A DNA stretch of 61,994 nucleotides from Methanosarcinaceae archaeon (GCA_020055655.1 JAIPUR010000013.1:1-61994); one strand, 5' to 3'. Positions 49,978-61,106 are shown, counted from the first letter of the stretch. Notes: a model not told the origin generated them from the letters alone. Made by a program: numbers and translations.

Positions 49978-50698
49978 TCAATCTTTAAACAATTCTCTTA
50001 AATACAAATCTTTATTGTTCAGGAAATCTTTTGTAATTCGATAATGTTCAACATCTTCATATTCCACATTATCAATTCTAGCGCCATCAAAAATCAATAT
50101 TTGAGCTCTGGGATACGTCATTAGTATGGGTGAATGAGTAGCAATAATGAATTGTGCTTTTCCGCTGCTTTCAAGATCATGTATTACCTTAAGCAGAGCC
50201 ATTTGTCTTAAAGGTGAAAGAGCAGCTTCGGGCTCATCAAGTAGGTAGATTCCATTAGTACCAAAACGATTATTGAAAAGTGATAGGAACGCTTCTCCAT
50301 GGGACTGTTGATGAAGTGATTTACCGCCATAATGGATAATGGAATCAGGTCCGAGTTCATCGATATGGGATGCAAGATCATAGAATGTTTCAGCTCTTAG
50401 AAAAAAAACCATTCGTGACTTTTGGCATCCATGATAGGCGGATAAATTCACCCAGTGCCGAGCTGGACATACCGGGCTCAAAATGGTTATGCCTGCCACC
50501 ACCTGCGGTATTGAATCCTGTCTGATATGCAATAGCTTCAAGAAGGGTGGATTTACCAGTATCGTTCTCACCAAGAAAATATGTAACACTACTTTTAAAT
50601 TCAAGTCTATCAAGAGTATTTATTGAAGGAATACAAAAAGGATACTCTTCAAAGTTAATAGAAGGAACGTTCTTTAATGAAAGTTCTCTTAGAAACAT
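49978..50698 (-). pseudogene. AAA/ABC-type ATPase (OLD-like), frameshifted in a T8 run
   Basis: A single ATPase read in two frames. The first part, from ATG at 50698, has the Walker A motif YFLGENDTGKSTLLEAIAY and runs to WMPKVTNGFF. There a run of eight T on the coding strand (50401-50408) shifts the frame. The second part continues LRAETFYDLASHIDELG, the signature LHQQSHGEAFLSLF, Walker B GIYLLDEPEAALSP and the H-loop FIIATHSPILM. Seven T would restore one protein of about 240 residues. It could be a sequencing error, a real mutation or slippery expression. It follows the acyl-CoA ligase by 30 bases. Confidence 0.75.
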
Positions 50699-50729
50699 TT
50701 GCAAACCAGAAAAAAGAAAGAAAAAGTTC

Positions 50730-52382
50730 TCATTCTTCCTTTAATTTTCTTTCTTTAAGAAGCTCAACTGCCATTTCTCTGAGTTTGAACTTCTGGATCT
50801 TTCCACTTGCTGTTAACGGATATTCTTTTATAATGAATACATGTTTTGGTACTTTGTAACGTGCTATCTTGGATATACTGAAGTCACGTACATCCGCTTC
50901 AGTAATGTCGCTATCCTCATCCACTATTATAAATGCACCAACTATCTCTCCGTATTTCTCATCAGGAATACCTACTACCTGTGCATTGGAAATACCAGGC
51001 ATAGTGAAGAGGAATTCTTCGATTTCCCTTGGATAGATATTTTCTCCACCACGTATGATCATATCTTTGATACGACCTGTTATACGATAGAATCCATCTT
51101 CATCCACTGTTGCAAGGTCACCACTGTGCAGCCATCCATCCTCATCGATGGCCTTTGCAGTCATCTTTTCCATCTTGTAATATCCCTTCATAACATTGTA
51201 TCCGCGACAGCATATCTCACCCTGAACATTCGGTCCGACAATTTCTCCAGTTTCCGGGCTAATTATCTTGACATCGATCTCAGGTAATGCTGAACCAACA
51301 GTATTGACACGGCGTTCAATAGAATCATCCGTACTTGTCTGGGTAAAGACAGGTGAAGCTTCTGTAAGTCCGTATGCAATTGTGATATCCTTGCAGTTCA
51401 TCTCGTTAATAACCTTCTTCATTGCCTCAATTGGACATGGTGATCCAGCCATGATTCCCGTACGAAGTGTTGAAAGGTCGAACATATTGAACATTGGATG
51501 ACTGAACTCTGCAATGAACATTGTAGGTACACCGTAAAGGGCAGTGCACTTCTCTTTCTGCACAGCGGCCAGTACCATAAGTGGATCAAAGAGTTCCAGC
51601 ATTACAAGAGTACCACCGTGAGTCAGGGTTGCAAGCACTCCAAGAACAATTCCAAAGCAGTGGAATAAAGGTACAGGAAGACATAATCTATCCTCTTCTG
51701 TAAACTTTTGTCTCTCTCCAATGTAGTATCCGTTATTTAGAATATTGTGATGTGTAAGCATTACACCCTTAGGGAAACCTGTGGTTCCTGAAGTGTATTG
51801 CATATTGATGATATCATGGCAATCAAGAGTAGGTTTGATAGATTTCAGTTCTTCGTCATCTGCATGTTTACCAAGCAAGAGCAGCTCGCGGCTATTGTAC
51901 ATTCCACGATGCTTTTCCTGTCCTATAAAAATAACTTTTTTCAGATATGGGAACTTTTCGCTCTTCAGATTATCCCTATTCTGGGTCTTAAGCTCAGGCA
52001 CCAGTTTGTACATTATATCTATATAACTCACATCTCTGAAACCATCAATTATTATAATGGCTTTCATATCAGCCTGCTTTAGCACATATTCTGCTTCGTG
52101 TATCTTATAAGCAGTATTTACTGTCACAAGTACAGCGCCGATCTTTGAAGTGGCGAACATGAAAGTGAGCCAATCCGGTACGTTCGTGGCCCAAATTCCA
52201 ATATTATCCCCTTTTGTGATTCCTATCTCCAGAAGTCCCTTTGCCATCAGATCAACACGCTCGTTGAACTGACTGTAACTAAATCGTAAATCCCTGTCAG
52301 GATAAACTACAAAATCGCGATCAGGATCTTTTTGAACCTGTTTCTCAAAAAATTCACCAATTGTATCAGTTGTAAAAGGCAT
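50730..52382 (-). CDS. AMP-forming fatty acyl-CoA synthetase
   Basis: 550 residues of the ANL superfamily: [19 protein letters not shown] (ATP loop), [79 protein letters not shown] and the catalytic lysine in [14 protein letters not shown]. It looks like medium/long-chain fatty acid ligases of the FadD3/AcsM-like group. Start ATG at 52382. It sits in an apparent operon: kinase, XRE-cupin regulator, thioesterase, this ligase, ATPase. In archaea, which lack fatty acid membranes, the likely substrates are external or branched-chain acids. Confidence 0.88.
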   Translation of the reverse strand: MPFTTDTIGEFFEKQVQKDPDRDFVVYPDRDLRFSYSQFNERVDLMAKGLLEIGITKGDNIGIWATNVPDWLTFMFATSKIGAVLVTVNTAYKIHEAEYVLKQADMKAIIIIDGFRDVSYIDIMYKLVPELKTQNRDNLKSEKFPYLKKVIFIGQEKHRGMYNSRELLLLGKHADDEELKSIKPTLDCHDIINMQYTSGTTGFPKGVMLTHHNILNNGYYIGERQKFTEEDRLCLPVPLFHCFGIVLGVLATLTHGGTLVMLELFDPLMVLAAVQKEKCTALYGVPTMFIAEFSHPMFNMFDLSTLRTGIMAGSPCPIEAMKKVINEMNCKDITIAYGLTEASPVFTQTSTDDSIERRVNTVGSALPEIDVKIISPETGEIVGPNVQGEICCRGYNVMKGYYKMEKMTAKAIDEDGWLHSGDLATVDEDGFYRITGRIKDMIIRGGENIYPREIEEFLFTMPGISNAQVVGIPDEKYGEIVGAFIIVDEDSDITEADVRDFSISKIARYKVPKHVFIIKEYPLTASGKIQKFKLREMAVELLKERKLKEE

Positions 52383-52432
52383 TAATATCACATTCCTGTA
52401 TATATTGCGCTCTGCGGCCTATATTTCCCTGT

Positions 52433-52837
52433 TCATTCTTTTTCACTGAGATGCTCTTTAAGTAACTCTTTAATTGGGTCGGAAATACTCTTTGACCTCT
52501 TTTCAAGAAAATCGTAATGGACTATCACAGTTTCTCCCTTGGCTCCCATCTTTCCATTTTGCCAGGCTTCCTGTCCAATGGTAAATGAAGAATTACCGAT
52601 CCTTGTGATGTATGTGTGTATCTCAACATCTTCTCCGTAGAACATCTCACCTACATAATCATATTCAGCTCTGGCCATTATGAGTTTCCAGCTTTCATAG
52701 TCAAGTTTCAGGTCAGGAGTGAAAAATCTGAATATCGGATTTCTGGCTTGCTCAAACCATATTGCAATGGCAATATTGTTAGCATGCTGCAATCCATCAA
52801 TATCTCCGAATCTGGGAGTTACGGTTGTTTTGAACAT
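52433..52837 (-). CDS. 4HBT-type acyl-CoA thioesterase
   Basis: 134 residues with a hotdog fold of the 4-hydroxybenzoyl-CoA thioesterase/YbgC group: VTPRFGDIDGLQHANNIAIAIWFEQARNP split by the active-site Asp in FGDID, then YVGEMFYGEDVEIHTYITRIG. It hydrolyses an acyl- or aryl-CoA. Located between the XRE-cupin regulator (14 bases upstream) and the acyl-CoA synthetase (50 bases downstream), it would act on the same CoA pool. ATG at 52837. Confidence 0.85.
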   Translation of the reverse strand: MFKTTVTPRFGDIDGLQHANNIAIAIWFEQARNPIFRFFTPDLKLDYESWKLIMARAEYDYVGEMFYGEDVEIHTYITRIGNSSFTIGQEAWQNGKMGAKGETVIVHYDFLEKRSKSISDPIKELLKEHLSEKE

Positions 52838-52851
52838 ATATTCCGTCCATA

Positions 52852-53427
52852 TCAGAATGGTGTGTACACAACGGCTAATATTTGCGCGTCATCATTTACA
52901 GCATGAAGATGATGAGAAATCACAGAATCATAATAAATGCTGTCGCCTACACTTAGTGCATACTTCTCTTTACCATAGATTATCTCAATATCACCTTTCA
53001 GTACGTATATGAATTCTTCACCTTCATGTGATGATGTTTTGAGTGCTTCTTCCTTTTGAGGATAAACATCAATGATGAAAGTCTCCATGTTACGGTCAGC
53101 TTTATTAGCTGCAAGTGAATGGAAATCCAAAGTAACATTCTCATTCATGTCACTATTTCCAGAGAATCTGATCACTTTGTCTGATTCACCACTTTTAACA
53201 AGAACAGGAGCATCCTGAGGATTATCATCAAGGAAAGTTCCAAGTCTTACTCCCAGAGCACGTGCGATCTGTAGTAAAGGTGTAAGAGATGGTACAAGAG
53301 CTCCGCTTTCAATATTCTCTATCATCTCGATGCTTGTATCACTAAGTTGTGCCAGTTTTTCTACGGACATATCTTCGTTTTTGCGTATCTGTCTAATTTT
53401 TCGACCAACTGTGTTCAATTCGGGCAT
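52852..53427 (-). CDS. XRE-cupin transcription regulator, copy 2
   Basis: 191 residues: XRE helix-turn-helix (about 5-65, [20 protein letters not shown] then [20 protein letters not shown]) and a C-terminal cupin ([34 protein letters not shown]). Start ATG at 53427 with SD GAGGAG; the frame is open far upstream but that part overlaps the kinase region and is not family-like. Same architecture as the regulator at 41357, and like it placed next to an AMP-forming acyl-CoA ligase. Confidence 0.88.
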   Translation of the reverse strand: MPELNTVGRKIRQIRKNEDMSVEKLAQLSDTSIEMIENIESGALVPSLTPLLQIARALGVRLGTFLDDNPQDAPVLVKSGESDKVIRFSGNSDMNENVTLDFHSLAANKADRNMETFIIDVYPQKEEALKTSSHEGEEFIYVLKGDIEIIYGKEKYALSVGDSIYYDSVISHHLHAVNDDAQILAVVYTPF

Positions 53428-53515
53428 AGTGCTCTCCTCACATTGATTAAGATTAATATCTAAATTCTTATGACAAACTCTTTTAAAAAGATATTCATTT
53501 CGATAGACTCGATCT

Positions 53516-56500
53516 TCAAAAAATAGATCGAGCTTTGTCTTCGGCAAGAACCGGTAATTTAACATGTACTTTGGTACCAACATTCTCTTCACTTTCGATC
53601 CAAAGTTTTCCTTTGTGGCCCTCTGTTATTCTTTTACACATGTTTAATCCAATACCGGTACCGCCATATTTGCGAGACAATGAACTATCTATCTGATAGA
53701 AACTGTCAAATGTTTTTCTGATCTTGCTTTTAGGAATACCAATACCGGTATCTTCGATAATGTAATGTATACTACCTTCCTCATTTATACTTGTGATAGT
53801 GATTTTTCCAGTAGATTGTGTGAATTTGAAGGCATTGTCTATCAAATGCATGAATAATTCAGTTATATAATTCCCATCACCTTTAATAGTCTCCCTTGTT
53901 GCCTGGCAATCCAGCTCGACCTTGATATTTTTGTCCCTGTTCTCAAGAGTGATGGTATTCAATGCCTTTTTTACTATAGGTTTCACTTCTATTGTAGAAG
54001 TATCATAGTTGAACTGTTTTGCGTCCAGTGTACTCATGAATATTAGCGATTCAATAAGTCGCTTCAGATGTTTTGAACTATGATGCACAGTATCCATTGC
54101 TTTCTTTTGTTCTGGATTTAGTGATCCAAGTATTTCATCAGCTACCATTTCACTAAATCCTAGTATAGGAATCAAAGGAGTTTTAAGTTCATGACTAATG
54201 CTTGAGAGGAAGTTACTTTTTAATTCATCGAGGGACTTTAATTCTTCATTGGCTATAGAAAGATCGATGTTTATTCTATGAAGTTGTTTCGCATACTGGT
54301 TTAATTCATCTTCAGTTTCTTTTCGTTTCACCAGATTATACATTCCCTGCATTAAAAGCGTTAATTGACGTACATCAGATTTGTTGTAATCACTCTCTTT
54401 ATTACCAACACCAGCAACTCCTACAACTTCATTGCTGTACATGATCGGGATGTTCATGTGGCGTTTAATATCAACATGTCCTTCAGGGTAACCTTTTTTA
54501 AGTGGATTACTTGCATGAAAATCATTTGTAATAACAGGCTTACGTTGTCTGACAGCTTCTCCCCAGATACCTGTGTCATCAAGTTCATAAATAACCTTCC
54601 TGTCCTTGATTGTACATTCACTCATTGCATTCTTAGACCATGCAAGCATTACAAGCGAATTCTTTTCTTTATCAAGGAATGCCAGATATCCAACTTTGCT
54701 TTGTGTGAGCCTTATTGCTTCTTCAAGTGCAAAATCTTCGATCTCAGCAATCGAAAGGTCAGACATATAGTTTAAATTCTGTATTGCTTCTAATCTTGAT
54801 TCGTCAAGCAGGAGAGCTTTTTCAAATGTTTTTCTTTCGGTGATATCATTCATCACTATAATGACTCTGTCTGATGTAACTGCAAAATGGAATTCAACAT
54901 TTCTGGAACTGCCATCCTTGCATTTGAATAGCCAATCCCTACTAATGTTCGTTTCCTCTACCTTGCTTTTCTTTTTATTCAAAAATTCATAATCAGGAGC
55001 TGCATTTTTCCACCAATGGTTGATAGTGACTATATCGTGTAATGAATAGCCAAATGTATCAATGAACATCTTGTTCACATACTCTACATTTCCATCGTGA
55101 TCTATTATAATAACCGATGTAGGTGAATTTTCCAGAATCTGCTGAAATCGTTCTTCATTTTTTCTGGCATATTCTTCAGCTTTAGTTATATTGGTAATAT
55201 CCTGAGCTACTTCAAGACGCAGATCTCGTCCATCTGGCCATTTGATGATCCTGTCGGTAGCAACAAATCCTGCTTCCATAAATGAATTATAGTAAGTCCA
55301 TTGATGACTTTCATTTTTATTAGCCAGTATAATATCATTAGTGCAAAAATCACATGGTGAATCAAAATTTCTAAATACTTCGTAGCATTTTTTCCCAACT
55401 GGTAAAACGCCTATTTTTTTTCTAAGATACTGATTAGCATATATCACTTCATAAGTTTGGGGATCAGATACGTAAATAATCTCATCAATGCTATCAAAAA
55501 TAGACAAAAGTTGTTCTCTTTCAAGATTTAATTGTTCTGAATCTTTTTTTCGATGAATGGTTGCTACAAACATCTGTGCTAACACAGTTATCAAGCGAAT
55601 AGAATTTTCAGACCATTCTTTTTCATTGTTGATAGTGTCAAAACCTAATATGCCCACAAATTCTTCTTTGTAGACCATGGGAACACTTATTATGGATTTT
55701 GCTTTACGATAATGCACAATTCTTTTTTCAGAGTCATTTAGTTTATCAAAGCTTCCTTCGGTACTGGAAATACAAATACTTTCCAGATTAGAAAGCTTTT
55801 TCAGATAATTTGGCATCTTATTTGTTGGAACACCTTGTAAATCTTCTTTTTGAGGTGCAATTCCAGTAGCACACCATTCGTAAGTATTGCTGATGGTTGC
55901 TTTATCATCAGATTGTGAAAAAATATAGCTTCTATCGACATTTAAGAAAACACTTATTTTTTCCAGAGCATGTTTAATTCCCTCATCTATATTCTCTGGT
56001 TCGATCGAAAGGAAACCAATTGATATTTCTGATATAAGACTCTCAAAAGAAAGTTGATTGCTTAGAGCGTTCTCTTTACTTTTTAACGATTGTTCGACCT
56101 GTTTTTCTTTTATGGATATCCCGATCGAATTTGCAAATATTTCAAGAGCATTGATTTCCTCATATGTCCATTTTTCTGACCCATAAATATTATCGAAGCC
56201 CACAAAACCCGAGAGTTTATTGTTTATGTATAATGGTAGTGCAAGAACAGATTTTATGTTTTGTTCGCTCAAAATATCTTTTTCAGCAGAAGCTTCAAGA
56301 GGTAACTCCTCAACATCGGTTATTCGGATAATTTCTTTTTGTTGCAGTTTTTCGATCCACCAGGGAAACATCTTTTTGGGTAATTCACGTAAATTATCTT
56401 TCTGAGATTCAACTCCTGAAGCACACCATTCATATACATTATCCATTGTTTCGTCATCATCTCTGAAAAAAAACACGTAAGTTCTACTTGCATCAAATAA

Positions 56501-56851
56501 TGTACCCAGGCTTTCTAGGGCATCATTTATGGTGGAATCAAGGTCATCTGAATAAGCAAAACTTGTAGTTATCCTGGCAATACTTGCCTCGATCTCATAT
56601 TTTCTAAGCAAATTATTTTCAGAACATTCCTTTTCAGATGAAGAAAATGTAAACGAATTGTTCATAAGTGAACTGTTTGTTATCAGTATATTGTTAGCAT
56701 GGAAAAACAATAGCAACAAAAAAGTAAAAGTGAGAAAAGCCAGATAATAAATCTTATATTCTGATTCAAAAATCAAGAGCATAACTAATGTTGCTATTAT
56801 ACTCAACATGAAAAGTAGCTTCAATATGTTTTTGTTTTTAGGAAAATACAT
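53516..56851 (-). CDS. Membrane-anchored GAF/PAS sensor histidine kinase
   Basis: 1111 residues. Two membrane segments at the N-terminus (about 10-52), then GAF (85-245), GAF (270-420), PAS (440-560, with [15 protein letters not shown]), PAS (565-680), GAF (685-850), a coiled coil, HisKA with [17 protein letters not shown] (His about 887) and HATPase (Asn about 1006 in [34 protein letters not shown]). It resembles the methanogen MsmS/RdmS-type redox sensors. The third GAF has a cysteine in [10 protein letters not shown] that might carry heme. No receiver gene is adjacent; the XRE-cupin regulator begins 88 bases downstream. ATG at 56851. Confidence 0.9.
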   Translation of the reverse strand: MYFPKNKNILKLLFMLSIIATLVMLLIFESEYKIYYLAFLTFTFLLLLFFHANNILITNSSLMNNSFTFSSSEKECSENNLLRKYEIEASIARITTSFAYSDDLDSTINDALESLGTLFDASRTYVFFFRDDDETMDNVYEWCASGVESQKDNLRELPKKMFPWWIEKLQQKEIIRITDVEELPLEASAEKDILSEQNIKSVLALPLYINNKLSGFVGFDNIYGSEKWTYEEINALEIFANSIGISIKEKQVEQSLKSKENALSNQLSFESLISEISIGFLSIEPENIDEGIKHALEKISVFLNVDRSYIFSQSDDKATISNTYEWCATGIAPQKEDLQGVPTNKMPNYLKKLSNLESICISSTEGSFDKLNDSEKRIVHYRKAKSIISVPMVYKEEFVGILGFDTINNEKEWSENSIRLITVLAQMFVATIHRKKDSEQLNLEREQLLSIFDSIDEIIYVSDPQTYEVIYANQYLRKKIGVLPVGKKCYEVFRNFDSPCDFCTNDIILANKNESHQWTYYNSFMEAGFVATDRIIKWPDGRDLRLEVAQDITNITKAEEYARKNEERFQQILENSPTSVIIIDHDGNVEYVNKMFIDTFGYSLHDIVTINHWWKNAAPDYEFLNKKKSKVEETNISRDWLFKCKDGSSRNVEFHFAVTSDRVIIVMNDITERKTFEKALLLDESRLEAIQNLNYMSDLSIAEIEDFALEEAIRLTQSKVGYLAFLDKEKNSLVMLAWSKNAMSECTIKDRKVIYELDDTGIWGEAVRQRKPVITNDFHASNPLKKGYPEGHVDIKRHMNIPIMYSNEVVGVAGVGNKESDYNKSDVRQLTLLMQGMYNLVKRKETEDELNQYAKQLHRINIDLSIANEELKSLDELKSNFLSSISHELKTPLIPILGFSEMVADEILGSLNPEQKKAMDTVHHSSKHLKRLIESLIFMSTLDAKQFNYDTSTIEVKPIVKKALNTITLENRDKNIKVELDCQATRETIKGDGNYITELFMHLIDNAFKFTQSTGKITITSINEEGSIHYIIEDTGIGIPKSKIRKTFDSFYQIDSSLSRKYGGTGIGLNMCKRITEGHKGKLWIESEENVGTKVHVKLPVLAEDKARSIF

Positions 56852-57134
56852 TTTTGTATCCTATAAAAAAATAATATCTGTTGAAACATTTATGTGAAAT
56901 TGTGCATTTGGCTACGGGAACTTGTATATACAGTTCTCTATTGATGGTATTTATGTTTATTTACTACAAGCATATTTTAAGCAGCTTATAGAATTTTTTA
57001 TTCAACAGTTAACTATTTCATTTTTTATCTGAGTAATTAACAGAACTTATTAATAAAATTAATTGATTCAATATTCGCATAACAAAATGTAAAAAAAGAA
57101 AAGAAAGGTATTTAATATATCCTGAAAAGAAATA
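56852..57134. other. AT-rich intergenic region
   Basis: About 280 bases upstream of the kinase gene and downstream of the Hsp20-like gene. On the minus strand TATA-like runs are present (around 56927-56935). No gene or strong hairpin is seen. Confidence 0.35.
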
Positions 57135-57641
57135 TTATTCTGTTTCTACCGGATACTCGAAAACCATCTCAAGAATACCATTGTTATACGACGTGCTAAT
57201 TGTCTCAGGATCAACTTCAGATGGAAGTTCGACATATTTAGAGTAGCAGATAGTATCTGTAATAACAGTAATATCTACATGGGTACTGGATGGATGAAAT
57301 TCAATACAGCTTTCATCAACTGAAAGGTCAGCTATGACGTATATCTTGTCCCCGGTTTGCTGAACCTCAATGAATGGTTCATTCTGGATAACATAAAGAT
57401 CTTCCTCTTTTCCTTCATCAAATGAAGCAAGATTCTCTACTTCTTTTGTAAAACCAAAGATAGATGGTTCTTTTCCTGGTTGGCTAATAATAGCAAAACC
57501 CTGCATACCAGGTTTTTCAAGATCATCACTAATGCGCTCCTCAAACATTTCAATTATACGTTCAATGAGTTCATCTACCGCATCTGCCATGTCTCTATTG
57601 GACTTATCATCATTTTCATGACGTTTATTGTTGTCCATCAT
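57135..57641 (-). CDS. Hsp20/alpha-crystallin-like protein
   Basis: 168 residues. The acidic helical N-terminal part (ADAVDELIERIIEMFEERIS) is followed by a beta-sandwich ending ELPSEVDPETISTSYNNGILEMVFEYPVE, the characteristic end of small heat-shock/GvpH-like domains. The usual C-terminal I-x-I anchor is absent, so large oligomers of the classical type are less likely. Start ATG at 57641 with a strong SD (GGGGGG). It is divergent from lysA. A chaperone or adaptor role is family knowledge. Confidence 0.7.
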   Translation of the reverse strand: MMDNNKRHENDDKSNRDMADAVDELIERIIEMFEERISDDLEKPGMQGFAIISQPGKEPSIFGFTKEVENLASFDEGKEEDLYVIQNEPFIEVQQTGDKIYVIADLSVDESCIEFHPSSTHVDITVITDTICYSKYVELPSEVDPETISTSYNNGILEMVFEYPVETE

Positions 57642-57861
57642 TAGTTCCCCCCTATATTATATATTATGAATTGAGCTTTATATGTCTATCCATTATGAAC
57701 GCTGATTGGTTTTATACTATACGAACAAGTTATATAAAAAGACTCTGTTGTATAATTGCTCATTATTTTGTTGTCTATAATGACTTTAAGTCTGCTAATT
57801 TCAATCAATTATTTATTTATGCATTGAGTTTAAGGCAGTATACTTAATATGAGGAACAATT

Positions 57862-59124
57862 ATGGTCTCAAAGGAACTACCATTTACAAAAGAAAAGATT
57901 ACTGAAATAATAGCCGATCATCCAACTCCTTTTCACGTGTATGATGAAAAGAATATCATTGCAAATGCAAGAAGAATGAAAGAAGCTTTCAGCATTGTCA
58001 ATGGTTTCAAAGAGTATTTTGCTGTGAAGGCTCTACCAAATCCATACATAATGAAGATCCTGAAAAAGGAAGGTTTTGGAGCAGATTGCAGTTCCCTTCC
58101 AGAACTTGTTCTTGCTGAAAGAACAGGTATAATCGGTGAGGATATAATGTTCAGTTCCAACGATACACCTGCAGAGGAATTTGTAAAAGCAAAGGAACTT
58201 GGAGCTATCATAAACCTTGATGATATAAGTCACATTAAATTCCTTGAAGAAACAGCAGGCTTGCCTGAAATTGTTTGTTGCCGATATAATCCAGGGCCTT
58301 TGAAAGAAGGAAATACAATAATCGGAAATCCTGAAGAGGCTAAGTATGGTTTTACCAGAGAGCAACTCTTTGAAGGTTACAGGCTTATGAAAGAAAAGGG
58401 TGTCAAACGATTTGGCCTTCATACAATGGTGGCATCAAATGAGCTGGAATCTTCTTATTTCATTGAGACGGCTAGAATATTATTCGATCTTGTGGCTGAA
58501 CTTTCAGATGAACTGGATATCACGTTTGATTTCGTAAATCTTGGTGGTGGAATTGGTATTCCTTACAGACCAGAACAGGAACAGGTTCCTTATGATGTAA
58601 TAGCAAAAGGAGTGAAAGAAGCATATGATGAACATATTGTAGCCAATGATCTTCATCCTCTTAACATATACCTGGAATGTGGCCGCGTTATAGCAGGACC
58701 CTATGGATACCTTATAACTACCGTCAGACATCTCAAACATATATACAAAGATTATGTGGGTACCGATGCATGTATGGCCAACCTGATGCGTCCCGGACTT
58801 TATGGTGCATACCATCACATAACCGTACTTGGTAAAGAAAATGAAAAGAATACTAATCTTTATGATGTAACAGGGTCTCTTTGCGAAAATAACGACAAGT
58901 TTGCAATTGACAGAATGCTACCGGAAGTTGAAAGTGGTGATATACTGGCAATTCATGATTCTGGCGCTCACGGCCATGCAATGGGATTCAACTACAATGG
59001 AAAATTAAGATCTGCAGAGATATTGTTAAGGAATGATGGTAGTTTTGTGCAAATTCGAAGGGCAGAAACTATTGAGGATCATTTTGCAACTTTAGACCTG
59101 GAAGGTCTTGATAAATTCGAATGA
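57862..59124 (+). CDS. lysA: Diaminopimelate decarboxylase LysA
   Basis: Decarboxylates meso-diaminopimelate to lysine, using PLP. 420 residues: an alanine-racemase-like barrel with the PLP lysine in YFAVKALPNPYIMK, GFGADCSSLPEL, NLGGGIGIPYRPEQ (phosphate loop) and EPGR-like LECGRVIAGPYGYL, and a C-terminal beta domain with GSLCENNDKFAIDR and HDSGAHGHAMGFNYNG. Start ATG at 57862 with SD GAGGA. Lysine is also the sole precursor of pyrrolysine, so the enzyme feeds both protein synthesis and the pyl pathway, though the genes are 35 kb apart. A strong terminator follows. Confidence 0.92.
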   Translation: MVSKELPFTKEKITEIIADHPTPFHVYDEKNIIANARRMKEAFSIVNGFKEYFAVKALPNPYIMKILKKEGFGADCSSLPELVLAERTGIIGEDIMFSSNDTPAEEFVKAKELGAIINLDDISHIKFLEETAGLPEIVCCRYNPGPLKEGNTIIGNPEEAKYGFTREQLFEGYRLMKEKGVKRFGLHTMVASNELESSYFIETARILFDLVAELSDELDITFDFVNLGGGIGIPYRPEQEQVPYDVIAKGVKEAYDEHIVANDLHPLNIYLECGRVIAGPYGYLITTVRHLKHIYKDYVGTDACMANLMRPGLYGAYHHITVLGKENEKNTNLYDVTGSLCENNDKFAIDRMLPEVESGDILAIHDSGAHGHAMGFNYNGKLRSAEILLRNDGSFVQIRRAETIEDHFATLDLEGLDKFE

Positions 59125-59138
59125 AAATGAACTCACAT

Positions 59139-59167
59139 GTATCCTGCTATCAGGATACAGCTTTTTT
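59139..59167 (+). terminator. Terminator of lysA
   Basis: GTATCCTG (59139-59146), loop CTAT, CAGGATAC (59151-59158), followed by a run of six T. A perfect stem with U tract, 15 bases after the stop. Confidence 0.8.
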
Positions 59168-59312
59168 AATTTCAAATAACTATTAGACATTGCTAAATAA
59201 CTTGCTATACTTTTTGTTAGCTGATATATTATTGATTGCGCGGTGTATTAATATATTTCCGGTATATTAAATAGTACTTGAATTCTGGTTAATATATTAG
59301 GAAATGGTAGAA

Positions 59313-59870
59313 ATGAAAGTAGTAGGTTTTGCAGGAAGTCCAAGAAAGGATGGAAACACAGATGTATTGTTGCAGCAGGTACTAGACGGTGCTGCAGAAG
59401 CCGGAGCCAGCACGGAAAAATTATATATAAACGATATGAACTTCAAAGGCTGTCAGGGATGCGGTTATTGCAAAATGAATGACACATGTAAGCTTAAGGA
59501 TGAAATGGTAGAAGCATATGATATGATCAAAAGTGCTGATGCCCTTGTTTTCGCGTCACCGATATACTTCTCCCAGATGACAGGACAGATGCGATTATTC
59601 CTGGATCGTTTTTATGCACTTGTTAACAGTGATCATACATCACGCATTGATGCAGGAAAAAAGACTGTTATAATTGGTGCACAGGGTGCTCCCGCTGAAG
59701 TATCTTTTGCCAAAGTCTATGAGGAATTTGCAGGCATATTACAGCAGTTCTTTGGAATGGATGTCAAAGATATAATTATTGATGTCGGGCATCATGCTCC
59801 AGGTGAAGCAAAGAACAGTGCAGAACTTATGGGTCAGGCAAAAAATACTGGAATCAACCTTTTTGAGTAA
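59313..59870 (+). CDS. Iron-sulfur flavoprotein / NAD(P)H-dependent FMN reductase
   Basis: 185 residues, flavodoxin-like: VVGFAGSPRKDGNTDVLLQQ binds the FMN phosphate, CQGCGYCKMNDTCKLKDEM carries a compact cysteine motif as in archaeal iron-sulfur flavoproteins, and FASPIYFSQMTGQMRLFLDR is the conserved flavin loop. These proteins take electrons from ferredoxin and reduce oxygen or peroxide in methanogens. ATG at 59313 fits the SD spacing (AGGA); the ATG at 59304 is too close to it. Preceded by AT-rich sequence and followed by a terminator hairpin. Confidence 0.85.
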   Translation: MKVVGFAGSPRKDGNTDVLLQQVLDGAAEAGASTEKLYINDMNFKGCQGCGYCKMNDTCKLKDEMVEAYDMIKSADALVFASPIYFSQMTGQMRLFLDRFYALVNSDHTSRIDAGKKTVIIGAQGAPAEVSFAKVYEEFAGILQQFFGMDVKDIIIDVGHHAPGEAKNSAELMGQAKNTGINLFE

Positions 59871-59872
59871 AT

Positions 59873-59902
59873 TGAAGCCTTAGTGGCTTCACCTTTTACT
59901 TT
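59873..59902 (+). terminator. Terminator of the flavoprotein gene
   Basis: TGAAGCC (59873-59879) and GGCTTCA (59885-59891) with a five-base loop, followed by CCTTTTACTTTT. It begins directly after the stop codon. Confidence 0.7.
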
Positions 59903-60102
59903 TGCAGCAAAGAGCATAATTTTATTTTGTTCTTAAATTAATAAAATGTTCGATCCTTCAGGAAGCTCAATTTCTGAAAATTATTTCACATGAGCGGAAC
60001 CTAGATCAAAACAGATTATTGTTTTTTTTCTGTATACCAATTTACTAAAATAACAATTATTTTGCGACATCTATAAATCTCACTCACAGCAAATTATCTG
60101 TA

Positions 60103-60840
60103 ATGCCTGATGGACGACTGCTTCCAGCTGAAGAACTAAAAGAAAAGCTTTCTGAGCCTGCGATCGAACTGAGATACTTGCTTTCAAAGGGATATAAGAG
60201 AAGGAATACTATCACTTTTGTTAGCAACCATCATCGTCTAAGAGAGCAGGAAAGACAGATACTTTCAAGACTTGTATTCTCACCTGAAACTGCAGAAGGC
60301 AGAATCAAAAAGAAACTCACCTGTTCCCAGCTAGGAGGATGCGATCTCTTTGTTGATGGATACAATGTAATAATAAGCATAGAGAATGTATTGAAAAATG
60401 AACTCATATGGCTTGCAGATGATGGATTCCTACGTGATACATGTGGCGTATTCAACAAACATAGGATCACTGATATGACCTTGATGGCAGTTGACGAGAT
60501 GCTCTCAACACTTGCAGCTTTGAAAGTAAGATCGGTCACTATCCTTCTGGACTCTCAGATGAGCAATAGTGGAAGACTTGCAGTGTTCATCCGTAAAAAA
60601 TCTGAAAACACTATTTTCAAAGTCGATGTAATGACCTCAAAACATGTGGATTTCGATCTTAAGAAAGCGGGAGAATATGCAGTGATAGCAACTGCTGATA
60701 GTGTCATAATTGATGCTGTGAATAAAGTGGTTGATATGATGGGATGCTGGTTGAAACAAAATGATAAGATTGCTAAACCATTTAATCTAAATGTTGTTCG
60801 CGATAAAAGTCTAGATTTAACGATGGAGAATGGAGAATAA
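60103..60840 (+). CDS. DUF434-domain protein
   Basis: 245 residues. The N-terminal part (IELRYLLSKGYKRRNTITFV) is a small helical DUF434 domain, and the rest (LFVDGYNVIISIENVLKNE, VTILLDSQMSNSGRLAVFI, YAVIATADSVIIDAVNKV) has the alternating pattern and acidic residues of a PIN-like nuclease fold: Asp in VDGYNV, Asp in LLDSQ and Asp in TADS. Nuclease activity is therefore possible but unproven. ATG at 60103. The 3' end is followed by a terminator hairpin. Confidence 0.75.
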   Translation: MPDGRLLPAEELKEKLSEPAIELRYLLSKGYKRRNTITFVSNHHRLREQERQILSRLVFSPETAEGRIKKKLTCSQLGGCDLFVDGYNVIISIENVLKNELIWLADDGFLRDTCGVFNKHRITDMTLMAVDEMLSTLAALKVRSVTILLDSQMSNSGRLAVFIRKKSENTIFKVDVMTSKHVDFDLKKAGEYAVIATADSVIIDAVNKVVDMMGCWLKQNDKIAKPFNLNVVRDKSLDLTMENGE

Positions 60841-60890
60841 AATGAGATTTGATGCAGGCGGCAGAACAATCTAATGAACAGAGATGCGGT

Positions 60891-60915
60891 AACATGTACT
60901 TACGTACATGTTTTT
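60891..60915 (+). terminator. Terminator after the DUF434 gene
   Basis: AACATGTAC (60891-60899), loop TTAC, GTACATGTT (60904-60912), then a T run. A perfect nine-base stem about 50 bases after the stop. Confidence 0.75.
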
Positions 60916-61106
60916 GGCTTAGCTTTGTAGACCATACTAAACTGACTGCTTATTGGCTTTTGCACGTGCCTCTGAGATTGGTTAAGGTGATGTTTTACTG
61001 ATATGAACTTTCTATCTATTTTGTAAATTACGCTTGTACAACAAATAATTAGTGAAGGAACTATTGATAGTTTTCTACAAATGCCTTCGCAGCTCATTTC
61101 CCAATA

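Noticed and set aside
60842-60875. Very short frame right after the DUF434 stop
   Set aside because: Only ten codons and no independent support.
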